Shown in pieces: positions 55,499 through 63,448 of a stretch of DNA of 64,000 nt. This DNA is from Deltaproteobacteria bacterium. GTDB lineage: Bacteria; Myxococcota_A; UBA796; CAJQPC01. Under the pieces are notes generated by a model. That model did not search any database. It saw only the letters and a list, made by a program, of their open reading frames with translations, and had not been told where the DNA came from. The translations under genes were made by a program, and so were the position numbers. The first letter of the stretch is position 1, and each line of letters begins with the position of its first letter. The stretch is taken from assembly GCA_016717595.1 (NCBI GenBank), contig JADKFE010000020.1, positions 46,244-110,243 of the forward strand, read 5' to 3'.

Positions 55499-56646
55499 GA
55501 GCCCTCCGCGAGACAGGCGGCCAAGGCCGCGCGGAGCTGGGTGGCGCGCTGGAACACCTTGGGATCTTGAATGTACTTGAGCAGCGCCTCGGCCTGTTTG
55601 GCCTCGCCGAGCCGCATCCAGGCATACGCCAAGCCGTAGGCGACCTCGTCCTCTTCGACGAGGCCGAGCCGTGTGGCCCGAGGGGTCAAGGCCGCCGCGC
55701 GCTCAAAATCTTCAGCCTCCAACAGCAGGCCCAGACGTTGACGGGTCTTTGTGGGGCCGTCGGGCACCTCGCCGTTGAGACGCAGCGCGCGGTCGAGCTG
55801 GCCCGCGCGGCGAAAACACTCGGCGGCCTCCACCGCGAGCTCGGGGCGACGGGACGAGGCCGACTGTAACACGAGCCCGGCGGAGAGCGGCTGTTCGAGG
55901 GCGAGGTAGGTCTTCGCCAGGGCGAGGGGCACACGCTCATCCTCGGGGAAACGTAGGCGGGCCTCCTCCAACAAAGCGGCGGCGCGGGCGTCTTGGCCGC
56001 CGCCGCGCAGGGCTTCAGAGAGCAGGATCCAGCGATCAGCCCCAGCCCCCTCGGCGCGGAGGAGGAGCTGCGCCCGGGCGAGCGCCTCTTGAGACAGGCC
56101 GAGCTCAATGAGCAAGAGCACCTGCTGCTCGGCCATTCGGAGATCGTCGGGCACGGCCTCAGCGCCTTGGCTCAGGGCGTCCCAGGCCCCGGCGGTGTCG
56201 CCCAAGGCCCGGTGCGCCTGGGCCCGCAGGAGCCACGCCGCGCCCATCGTGTCTAAGGCCGCTCGGTCTGTGTTGAGTGTGCTGAGCGCGCTCTCTGGCG
56301 CGTCGGCCTTGAGCTCGGCCTGGGCGAGCATGAGGCGCAGGTTTGGGTCGGTCGCGCCCTCTTTGAGCGCTTGGTGTAAGAGCTTCGCGGCGTCTGCCCA
56401 GCGCTCCTCATGCCGCGCGATGAGCCCGAGCTGGGTAAAGTAGCGGGCGCGGTCGAGGTGTTTGTCGTTGGGATCTACCTCGGCCAAGGCGGCGGCGGCT
56501 TTGTCCCAGCGCCCATCGGAGATGAGCAGGGCGGCCAAGGCGAGGGGGTCTACGTCGTCGGTGGGGCGCTCGGCGTAGAGCGCGCCGCCGGAGAGCGCGA
56601 GCGCCAACACGAGGCTGAGGCCATAGCGCCACAGTCGTTTGTGCAT
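55489..56646 (-). CDS. TPR-repeat protein of the TonB operon
   Basis: 385 residues with a non-cleaved or cleavable N-terminal helix ('LSLVLALALSGGALYA'). The remainder is about ten helical TPR-like pairs ('AALLISDGRWDKAAAALAEV', 'AHRALGDTAGAWDALSQGAE', 'AYAWMRLGEAKQAEALLKYI'). The ATG overlaps the tonB stop (ATGA). TPR proteins in this position are expected in the periplasm and may link TonB to the receptor; this is inferred from gene order. It has no enzymatic motif. Confidence 0.85.
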   Translation of the reverse strand: MHKRLWRYGLSLVLALALSGGALYAERPTDDVDPLALAALLISDGRWDKAAAALAEVDPNDKHLDRARYFTQLGLIARHEERWADAAKLLHQALKEGATDPNLRLMLAQAELKADAPESALSTLNTDRAALDTMGAAWLLRAQAHRALGDTAGAWDALSQGAEAVPDDLRMAEQQVLLLIELGLSQEALARAQLLLRAEGAGADRWILLSEALRGGGQDARAAALLEEARLRFPEDERVPLALAKTYLALEQPLSAGLVLQSASSRRPELAVEAAECFRRAGQLDRALRLNGEVPDGPTKTRQRLGLLLEAEDFERAAALTPRATRLGLVEEDEVAYGLAYAWMRLGEAKQAEALLKYIQDPKVFQRATQLRAALAACLAEGSCG

Positions 56647-57342
56647 CAGCCGCTCAGCTCAAAACGTACGGTCTGTGTCACCGAGACGGTCACCGGGCGG
56701 CCCTCGTAGGTGGCGGGCTCAAAGCGCCAGCCGCGCACGCTCGTCACCGCCGTCTCCTCAAACACGCCGGGCGGCGTGGCCTCCTGCACCTGCACGTCTT
56801 GCACGGCGCCGTCCGAGCCCACCCGCAGGCGCAGCACGACGTAGCCGGTGATGCCTTTGGCGCGGGCCTTCGCGGGGTACGCCGCGGGCTGGCGCTCGAT
56901 GGCCTGGGGCGGGCTGTCCACGGAGTCTTCAGTCATCACGACGTCGCCGACGTCGCCCACGGCGTCTTGACCAGCGCCTAAGTCCACCTCACCCAACCCC
57001 AAGAGGGAGAGGTCGAGCCCGGCCAAAGAGGCGCCCTAAGGCCGGCGCGGGCGGGGCGGCGTTGGCCTTGGGCTTGGCTTTGGGCGGCGGGGTGGGGCGC
57101 GGCGGCGGTTTGGGCGGATCTTTGGGCGGCGGCGCGAGCTCGGTCACCGCAGAGGCCGCGGACTCGGGGGCCTCGGGTGCGGTCGAGGCGAGGCTGAGGT
57201 TCAACAGCGTCATGCCCACGAGGCCGAGAGCGGCGCTCAAACCACCGACCAGGCGGGCGCGGCGGGACTCCGCGGCGGAGTCTGCGAGGGCAAGATCCCG
57301 CACAGTGGGCGTGGCGAGCATCGTCCGAGCTGAGGCGTTCAT
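56646..57342 (-). pseudogene. tonB: Energy transducer TonB, frameshifted as read
   Basis: The 5' part (ATG 57342) encodes a cytoplasmic segment, one membrane helix ('LSAALGLVGMTLLNLSLAST') and the Pro/Lys-rich spacer. After GGG (57034-57036, minus strand) the frame becomes nonsense. Reading GG restores 'ALGASLAGLDLSLLGLGEVD' and the TonB C-terminal domain 'PAAYPAKARAKGITGYVVLR' and 'VTSVRGWRFEPATYEG', to the stop at 56646. The full protein is about 231 residues, normal for TonB, which transmits the proton motive force from ExbBD to the outer-membrane receptor. Both frames are otherwise clean, so a single-base error is likely. Confidence 0.9.
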
Positions 57343-57746
57343 CCTTCCTCCTGCTGGGTGATCACGCCGACGTGGGCGGCCCCGGCGAGGCGGCAGCGGT
57401 CGATCACCTCGATCAAGGTCTGGGCGGGGATGCTGCGGTCGGCGACGACGAGCACCGTAGGGTCGGCGAGGCCGCTGAGCTGCTCCCGGACGCGGCTCTC
57501 CAGCATCCAGGTCTTGACGGGCAGCTCATCGACGTAGACCCGCTCGGCCTGATCGATGTACACCCGCAGGGCCTTCGCCGGGGCGGCGATCTGGCTCTTG
57601 GCGCCGGGGCGCTCGAGATCGAGCTTCATGTCTTTGGTGAAGCTCGTCGTCACCATGAAGAAGATGAGCAACAAAAACACCACGTCGATGAGCGGCGAGA
57701 TGTCGAGATCGACGCGGCTGTCTTTTTTCTCACGCAGGCGTCTCAT
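57339..57746 (-). CDS. exbD: Biopolymer transport protein ExbD
   Basis: 135 residues. 'SRVDLDISPLIDVVFLLLIF' has the transmembrane Asp for proton conduction, and the periplasmic domain ends in 'IDRCRLAGAAHVGVITQ'. The start overlaps the exbB stop (ATGA), and its stop overlaps tonB (ATGA). It forms the energising complex with ExbB and TonB. Confidence 0.93.
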   Translation of the reverse strand: MRRLREKKDSRVDLDISPLIDVVFLLLIFFMVTTSFTKDMKLDLERPGAKSQIAAPAKALRVYIDQAERVYVDELPVKTWMLESRVREQLSGLADPTVLVVADRSIPAQTLIEVIDRCRLAGAAHVGVITQQEEG

Positions 57747-58342
57747 CGGGCCTCCTCGGCGAGCCCACGCAGGATCTGCTCCAGCTCATCGAGCTGCTCC
57801 CGGCGCCGGGCGGCGCGCTGGTCCATGAGCTTGGCGGCGATGGCGCCGGGGATGGCCACGGTGAGCCCGAGCTGGGTGCTCACCAGAGCCTCCGAGATGC
57901 CCCCGGCGATGCCGCCGGAGCGGCTGAACATCGTCATCGTCGCCAAGGCGTCGAAGGTGGTGATCATGCCCGTCACCGTGCCCAAGAGGCCCAACAGCGG
58001 CGCGACCCCGACGAGGGTGGCCGAGAGCGACGCGCCTTGGCCGAGCGCGTCCCGCAGGGCGCCGAAGTGTTGGGTGAGGGTCTCCTCTAAGGCGTCGTGG
58101 CCGATGGCCAAAGAGGCGACGCCGAGACGGAGGGCGCGCTGGATCGGGCCGTCACCCGGCACGGCCTCGCCGCGCTGGGCACGATGCACGAGCTGGCGCA
58201 GGGGCAGCTTGGGCGCGCCCCGAGTGCGAAACCAGCGCTCCCCGAGCGTCCACCACAAGAGCGCCGCCACGATCACCAGGGGCAGCGTGACGTCGCCGCC
58301 CGCGATCCAGAGGCCTCTGAGGGTGTCGAGGGTGGCGTGCAT
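57743..58342 (-). CDS. exbB: Biopolymer transport protein ExbB (MotA/TolQ family)
   Basis: 199 residues with three membrane helices (about 15-35, about 105-130, about 150-175) and the signature 'LSATLVGVAPLLGLLGTVTG' and 'GGIAGGISEALVSTQLGLTV'. It begins the minus-strand operon exbB-exbD-tonB-TPR-receptor. A GGAG lies 4 bases before the ATG. The upstream region contains a 15-base palindrome at 58408-58422. Confidence 0.93.
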   Translation of the reverse strand: MHATLDTLRGLWIAGGDVTLPLVIVAALLWWTLGERWFRTRGAPKLPLRQLVHRAQRGEAVPGDGPIQRALRLGVASLAIGHDALEETLTQHFGALRDALGQGASLSATLVGVAPLLGLLGTVTGMITTFDALATMTMFSRSGGIAGGISEALVSTQLGLTVAIPGAIAAKLMDQRAARRREQLDELEQILRGLAEEAR

Positions 58343-58407
58343 GGGGCTCCGGCGGTTCCTTCTCCATGTCGCCTCGTGAAGTGACGTCGGCCGCGCGCCT
58401 TGTGACG

Positions 58408-58422
58408 GCGCGGTGACCGCGC
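58408..58422. promoter_or_regulatory. 15-base palindrome in the exbB/58481 divergent region
   Basis: GCGCGGTGACCGCGC has 7-base perfect arms around one base. It lies about 65 bases upstream of exbB and about 60 bases upstream of the divergent gene. Such a site could bind a metal- or substrate-responsive repressor, but GC-rich chance palindromes are common. Confidence 0.25.
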
Positions 58423-58480
58423 GGCGACTTGACGCGGTCAGAGGGTGAGCGGGTTAAGGGGGGACGCTCGGAGGCTCAGC

Positions 58481-59092
58481 ATGGCGTCGAAGCAGGATCG
58501 GATCGCGGAGAAGGCTCGGGCGCGTAAGAAGGCCCGGGACAGGGATCGCCACCGCGTCGCGGCGTCGCGGCGCCAGCACATGAACAAGGTGCGCGACATC
58601 TCCGTTGAGGAGGCCGCCGCCTGGCCCTTGGCCGAGTGTTACGTCGGCGACAAGTGGCACGAGGACGGCGCGCGGGTCCCGGCGATCTTTGTGCGAAAGC
58701 ACCCCTCAGGCCGGGTGATGGCGGCGTCGATGGACGTCGATCTCGCCGAGCAAGGCATCGTAGACCTTGAGCTCTGGGCCCTGCAGACCGTCAACGAGCT
58801 CAACATGAAGCTCGCCGCGCTCGCTCAAGACACGCCGCTCCTCGTCGTGCCCGCCGAGCTCGTCGTGCGCATCGCCCGTGTGGCGTACGCGCATGGTGTC
58901 AAAGAGGAGTACGACCAGCCTGAGGAGTGGGCCAAGGTCGAGCAGCTCTTTGGTGACGTCACCCCCGGCGCGGGCACCCCCGACGTTCGCGCGGGCCGGG
59001 GAGGGGACGAGGGTGGCGCTGCCGCCACAACCGCCACCAGCGCCGAGCCCGAGGGCCTGTGGGGCAAACTCAAGGCTCGGCTGGGGTTCTGA
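58481..59092 (+). CDS. Unrecognised protein with basic N-terminus
   Basis: 203 residues from ATG 58481 (GGAGG 6 bases upstream). Residues about 5-35 are a dense Lys/Arg/Ala helix ('DRIAEKARARKKARDRDRHR'), likely nucleic-acid or membrane-surface binding. The middle is a mixed alpha/beta domain with 'WPLAECYVGDKWHEDGARVP' and 'VMAASMDVDLAEQGIVDLEL'; a Gly/Ala-rich linker and 'LWGKLKARLGF' end the protein. There is no signal peptide. I do not recognise the family. It is divergent from the exbB operon and alone on its strand. Confidence 0.8.
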   Translation: MASKQDRIAEKARARKKARDRDRHRVAASRRQHMNKVRDISVEEAAAWPLAECYVGDKWHEDGARVPAIFVRKHPSGRVMAASMDVDLAEQGIVDLELWALQTVNELNMKLAALAQDTPLLVVPAELVVRIARVAYAHGVKEEYDQPEEWAKVEQLFGDVTPGAGTPDVRAGRGGDEGGAAATTATSAEPEGLWGKLKARLGF

Positions 59093-59104
59093 CCGAGGCC
59101 CCGC

Positions 59105-59842
59105 TCAGTCGGCGTAGATCGTGGTGTCGCCGCCAGAGGTGAACACCTCCACGCGGATCGTCGCCGCGCCGCGCTGGGCGACGTAGGCCGCGCCCGAGGC
59201 GTAGGCCACGTCAAAGCCAAGATCCTGAATGTCCATGGCGTACTCAGGATCGCCGACGATGGTGAGGTCGTAGTCGAGGCCGTAGGGCAGGGTGAGCACG
59301 TTGTCACCGGACCAGGTCTCGATGCGGATGCGCGCGTTCTCGTAGGGCCAGATGGCGATGACGTTGTCGCCGGACTCGGCGTAGGCGTCGATCTCGCCGA
59401 TGAGCCCTTCGCCACGAACGCTCGACGCGGTGACGAGGTGGGTGCCCTCCAGATACTCCAAGTGCGCGTGGCCGCTGGCGATGGCGACGTCGAGGCTCAA
59501 AAACTCGGGGGAGCGCACGTCGAAGTCAACGCCCGCGCGGTTCTCGGTGGAGCGGCTGTTGAGGCTGACCACCTCACCCTCCGCTGTGGCCGTGTACGAG
59601 TTGCCGTCGAGGCGGTCTTGGGCTTTGTCGGTGGCGATGGCCGTTCCCCAGCTCGTGACCTTCACCTCAAGCCCCGAGCCGACGGCGCCTCCGACGACGG
59701 TGAGGTCGGAGTGGTCAAGCTGGGCGAACAGCGCCGCGTAGTCGCCGTCAAACACGATGGTCTCGGTCACCTCGTTCGTCTCGCAGGCCAAAAAGACGAA
59801 GGGCAGGGGGAGGAGGGTGACGAGGCGGCGGAAGTTGGTCAT
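59105..59842 (-). CDS. Lipoprotein of unknown function (DUF4097-like beta protein)
   Basis: 245 residues. Signal with lipobox 'FVFLAC' (Cys20). The mature part is a regular set of short beta strands ('LSLDVAIASGHAHLEYLEG', 'DAYAESGDNVIAIWP', 'ETWSGDNVLTLPYG') similar in spacing to DUF4097/GIN-type adhesin-like proteins. No catalytic residues. It converges with the previous gene, leaving 12 bases between them. Membrane-attached and probably structural. Confidence 0.72.
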   Translation of the reverse strand: MTNFRRLVTLLPLPFVFLACETNEVTETIVFDGDYAALFAQLDHSDLTVVGGAVGSGLEVKVTSWGTAIATDKAQDRLDGNSYTATAEGEVVSLNSRSTENRAGVDFDVRSPEFLSLDVAIASGHAHLEYLEGTHLVTASSVRGEGLIGEIDAYAESGDNVIAIWPYENARIRIETWSGDNVLTLPYGLDYDLTIVGDPEYAMDIQDLGFDVAYASGAAYVAQRGAATIRVEVFTSGGDTTIYAD

Positions 59843-59974
59843 GGTCGCTCCAGGTTCGGGCCCGCGACGAGGCGCCGGCGCTCGGCATTCACGGTGAGCT
59901 TACAGGTGCTCAATGCTTGCCGCGTTCATCCGCACAAGACAAGGAGAAGGGTCGGATTCACCTGGAGCGCGCAG

Positions 59975-62900
59975 ATGTCGTTGAACCTCGCCCGGCTGGG
60001 CCCCTTCGTGCTGGAGGAGGTCATCGGCTCTGGCGGCATGGGGGAGGTGTGGCGCGGGATGCACCAGGCCCGGGCGATGCCCGTGGCGGTGAAGATCCTG
60101 CGCGGTGAGATCGCGCGTAAACCCGCGTATCGGCGCGCGTTCTCCAGCGAGGTGCGCGCGGTCGCCCGGCTGCAGCACCCGCACATCGTCACGGTGTTTG
60201 ATCACGGTGAGGTCAGCGAGGCCGAGGCTGAAGGCCTCGCGAGCCGCGGCGTCGGCGCCGGATCGCCGTGGTTGGCGATGGAGCTGTGCGGCGGAGAGCC
60301 GCTGATGCGTTTTCGTGGGCGCCTGAGCTGGGAGGAGCTCTACGGCATGCTCCTCGCGCTTCTGGACGCCTTGGCCCACGCCCACGCCCGGGGGCTGGTG
60401 CACCGGGATCTCAAGCCTGGAAACGCGCTTTATGGCGGCGAGGCGCTCAAGCTCTTGGACTTTGGCCTGGCGGTGATCCCCGATGAGGAGCGCCCGGGCG
60501 GCCCCAAGGCCGTGTTCGGCACCGCGCCGTACATGGCGCCGGAGCAGTTCTGGGGCGACCCTCAGCTCTGCGGCCCCTACACAGACCTCTACGCCTTAGG
60601 CGCCTTGGCCTGGACCTTGGCCTGCGGTGAGCCCCCCTTCGGCCTCAAGTCCGACTTTCAGACCTTACGCGAGGCCCACCTGCACGGCGCCTTGCCCAGC
60701 TTTGAGCCGCGGGTGCTCCTGCCCGACGGCTTTGAGCCGTGGGTGCGCCGTCTGTTAGAGAAGGAGCCCCAACGCCGGTTTCAGCGCGCCGCCGACGCCG
60801 CCTGGGCCCTGCGGGGCTTAGCGCCCACACGCGCTCGGGTGAGCCCCATCGAGGGCGGGCTGGACCTGCCGACCTTGAGCTGGTCGGAGACGCCGACCAC
60901 CCCCGCCGAGCCCAAAGGCGCTGAAGACCACGAGCCGCTCACGCTCTCTGCGGAGGCGCTGATTGAGCTCGACCGCCCGCCGACGCCGCTGGACTGGCGC
61001 CGCCCCGAGGTGACCGTTCGAAAGGGCCTCGCCGCCTCGGGCCTCGGGCTGTTTGGCCTGCGGGAGATCCCGCTCGTGGACCGGGAGTGGGAGCGGGACC
61101 AGCTCTGGCGGGCGCTGCTGCGCGCGGAGTCCGGTCAGCCGACGGTGGCGTTGTTGCAGGGCCCCGCGGGCAACGGCAAGAGCCGCCTCGCGCGCTGGCT
61201 GTGTGAGCGGGCGCATGAGCTCGGCGCGGTGGAGGTGGTCAGCGCCACCCACAGCCCCCAAGGTGGGCCCACCGACGGCGTGATCTATGGTTTGGGGCGC
61301 CATCTGCGCTGCGTCGAGCACCCCCGAAGCCTGGTAATCCGCCGGGTTCGTGACGCGCTGCGCCGCCAATCCAACGAGAGCGAACGACAGGCCCAGGCCC
61401 TCGCCGAGCTGATCCGCCCGGCCACCCAAGAGGAGCTGAGCGCGGGCCTCGTCGCCGTGCGTCTGGGCTCACGAAAAGAGCGGTTTGATCTGCTCGCTGG
61501 GTTCTTCGCGGGCTTGGCCCGAAAACGCCCGGTGATCCTACGTTTGGAGGACGTGCAGTGGGGCCACGCCAGCCTCGCTTTTGCGCTCAGCCTCATCGAG
61601 ACCCAGCCCGACGCGCCGATCCTCGTGTTGATGACCGCGCGTGAGGTGCCGCCGGAGTCCCCCGAAGGCCGCCTGATGGCCCAGCTCTTGAGCACCCCCG
61701 GCGCCGCCCGGGTGCCGCTGGGGCCCCTGGCGCCGGGATATCGCGCCGAGCTCGTGCAGCAGCTCCTCGATTTAGACGGTGAGCTGGCCCGGCAGGTGGA
61801 CCAGCGCAGCGCCGGGAACCCTCTGTTTGTGGTGCAGCTCGTCGGGGATTGGGTGCAGCGTGGGCTTCTGGAGCCCGGTCCCGGCGGTTTTCGCCTGCGC
61901 CCCGAGGCTCAGGCGAGCCTGCCCGATGACCTGCACGGCCTCTGGAGCGCCCGCGTCGAGGGCCTGCTGGGGCAGCTCGACCCCAAAGAGGAGCGCGCGC
62001 TGGAGCTGGCCGCGGCCTTGGGCGTCACCGTCACCCCAGAGGAGTGGCGCGACGCCTGCCACATCGGCGGCGCCTGGGCCTCTCATCGCCTCGTGGACGC
62101 GCTCCTGGGCGCGGGCCTGGCCGAGCCCGACCCCGACGGCCCCGAGAGCGGCTGGAGCTTCGTGCATGTGTGGCTGCGCGAGAGCCTGTTGCGCCGGGCT
62201 GAAGAGGCCGGGCGTCTGGGGGACCACCACCGGGCCTGCGCGGCGATGCTCTCGGCGCGGCCACGGCGCGGCGCGGCCTTGGAGCTGCGTTTAGGACGCC
62301 ACCTCGCCGCGGTGGGAGATCACGAGGCCTGCCTCGCGCCGCTGGCCCGGGGCGCCTGGGGCTGTGTCATCGACAGCGAATATTTGGAGGCGGAGAACGC
62401 CTTGGCCGAGCGAGACCGGGCGGTGGAGGCCCTGGGGCTGCCTCTGGAGGATCCGCGCCGCGGGGAGGGCGCGCTGATGCGCGCTCGGGTGGCCCGCCGC
62501 TTGGGAGATCACGCCGCCTGCGCCCGCTACGCGATCCTCGCCGAGCGCTCGGCCCGGGCCGCCGGGGGCGGAGTTCGGCTCAGCCAGGCCCTTCGGGAGC
62601 GCGCCCGGGTGGCCGACCATGTGGGAGATCGCCGCGTCGCGCTGCGCCTGCTCGCCGAGGCCGAGTCTGTGGCGGATGCCGCCGGGGACGAGCTCGCCGT
62701 GGCGTGGTGCCGCCGCGACCGCGCCCGTGAGCTGCTCGCTGAAGGCCAGCTCGCCGAGGCCGAGGCGCTCTTTGGTGTCGCGGCCACGGTGTTTGAGCGC
62801 GCCAGCGAGGTGTTCGGCTTGGGCAACTGCCTGGAGGGCCTCGCCACGGCGCGATCGTTGGCCGGAGACAGCGCCGAGTGCCTCGCCCTGTGTGGCCTGG

Positions 62901-63433
62901 CGGAGGAGGCCTACCACCAGTCGATGCAGGTGCAGGAGATCGCGCACAGTCTCGTGGGTTTGGGCACCCTGGCGGCGCTCTGTGGGCGCCACGAGGAGGC
63001 CCTGGGCCTGTTTGAGCGGGCCCTAGACCGACTGCGCGCCATCGGCAGCGCCGCCACAGACGAGGCGCGGCTTGGGCTCGCCCGTGCCCTGGCCGCCCGT
63101 GGAAGGGTAAAAGCCGCCGAGCGGATGATGACGGAGCTGGCTGAAGAGCACCGCGCCGCCGGTCGGCCGGGCTGGTGGGCGCGGGCCGAGGCCGAGCGCG
63201 CCCGTCTCGCCGCCGAGCGCGCCAAGTTTGACGAGGTGCAAGACGCCTTGGTGAGCTGCGCCGAGGGCCTCAACGCCGTTCATCTGAACGACGTGGCCGT
63301 CTCCGCCGCCGCCAGCCGCGTCGCTGAGCTGGGCCGCGCCGCCGGAGACGCCGCCGTGGTGGCCCTCGCCGCGCGCATCGCCGAGGTCACCAGCGCCGAG
63401 CACCCCTCGGGGCGGGTGCCGGTGTTGGGCTAA
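59975..63433 (+). CDS. Serine/threonine protein kinase fused to a P-loop ATPase and TPR array
   Basis: 1152 residues from ATG 59975 (GGAG 8 bases upstream); the open frame upstream is antisense to the lipoprotein gene. Kinase (about 8-285): 'IGSGGMGEVWRG', Lys40, 'HRDLKPGN' with Asp145, 'LLDFGLA' and 'GTAPYMAPEQ'. Then an AAA_16-like ATPase (about 370-600) with Walker A 'LLQGPAGNGKSRLARWL' and 'VILRLEDVQWGHASLAFALS' (Walker B). The C-terminus (about 780-1130) is TPR-rich. The layout is like PknK/LuxR-family STAND kinases: the ATPase and TPRs sense a ligand and the kinase signals. No membrane segment, so cytoplasmic. Confidence 0.92.
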   Translation: MSLNLARLGPFVLEEVIGSGGMGEVWRGMHQARAMPVAVKILRGEIARKPAYRRAFSSEVRAVARLQHPHIVTVFDHGEVSEAEAEGLASRGVGAGSPWLAMELCGGEPLMRFRGRLSWEELYGMLLALLDALAHAHARGLVHRDLKPGNALYGGEALKLLDFGLAVIPDEERPGGPKAVFGTAPYMAPEQFWGDPQLCGPYTDLYALGALAWTLACGEPPFGLKSDFQTLREAHLHGALPSFEPRVLLPDGFEPWVRRLLEKEPQRRFQRAADAAWALRGLAPTRARVSPIEGGLDLPTLSWSETPTTPAEPKGAEDHEPLTLSAEALIELDRPPTPLDWRRPEVTVRKGLAASGLGLFGLREIPLVDREWERDQLWRALLRAESGQPTVALLQGPAGNGKSRLARWLCERAHELGAVEVVSATHSPQGGPTDGVIYGLGRHLRCVEHPRSLVIRRVRDALRRQSNESERQAQALAELIRPATQEELSAGLVAVRLGSRKERFDLLAGFFAGLARKRPVILRLEDVQWGHASLAFALSLIETQPDAPILVLMTAREVPPESPEGRLMAQLLSTPGAARVPLGPLAPGYRAELVQQLLDLDGELARQVDQRSAGNPLFVVQLVGDWVQRGLLEPGPGGFRLRPEAQASLPDDLHGLWSARVEGLLGQLDPKEERALELAAALGVTVTPEEWRDACHIGGAWASHRLVDALLGAGLAEPDPDGPESGWSFVHVWLRESLLRRAEEAGRLGDHHRACAAMLSARPRRGAALELRLGRHLAAVGDHEACLAPLARGAWGCVIDSEYLEAENALAERDRAVEALGLPLEDPRRGEGALMRARVARRLGDHAACARYAILAERSARAAGGGVRLSQALRERARVADHVGDRRVALRLLAEAESVADAAGDELAVAWCRRDRARELLAEGQLAEAEALFGVAATVFERASEVFGLGNCLEGLATARSLAGDSAECLALCGLAEEAYHQSMQVQEIAHSLVGLGTLAALCGRHEEALGLFERALDRLRAIGSAATDEARLGLARALAARGRVKAAERMMTELAEEHRAAGRPGWWARAEAERARLAAERAKFDEVQDALVSCAEGLNAVHLNDVAVSAAASRVAELGRAAGDAAVVALAARIAEVTSAEHPSGRVPVLG

Positions 63434-63448
63434 CGGCGGCGACGCGGC

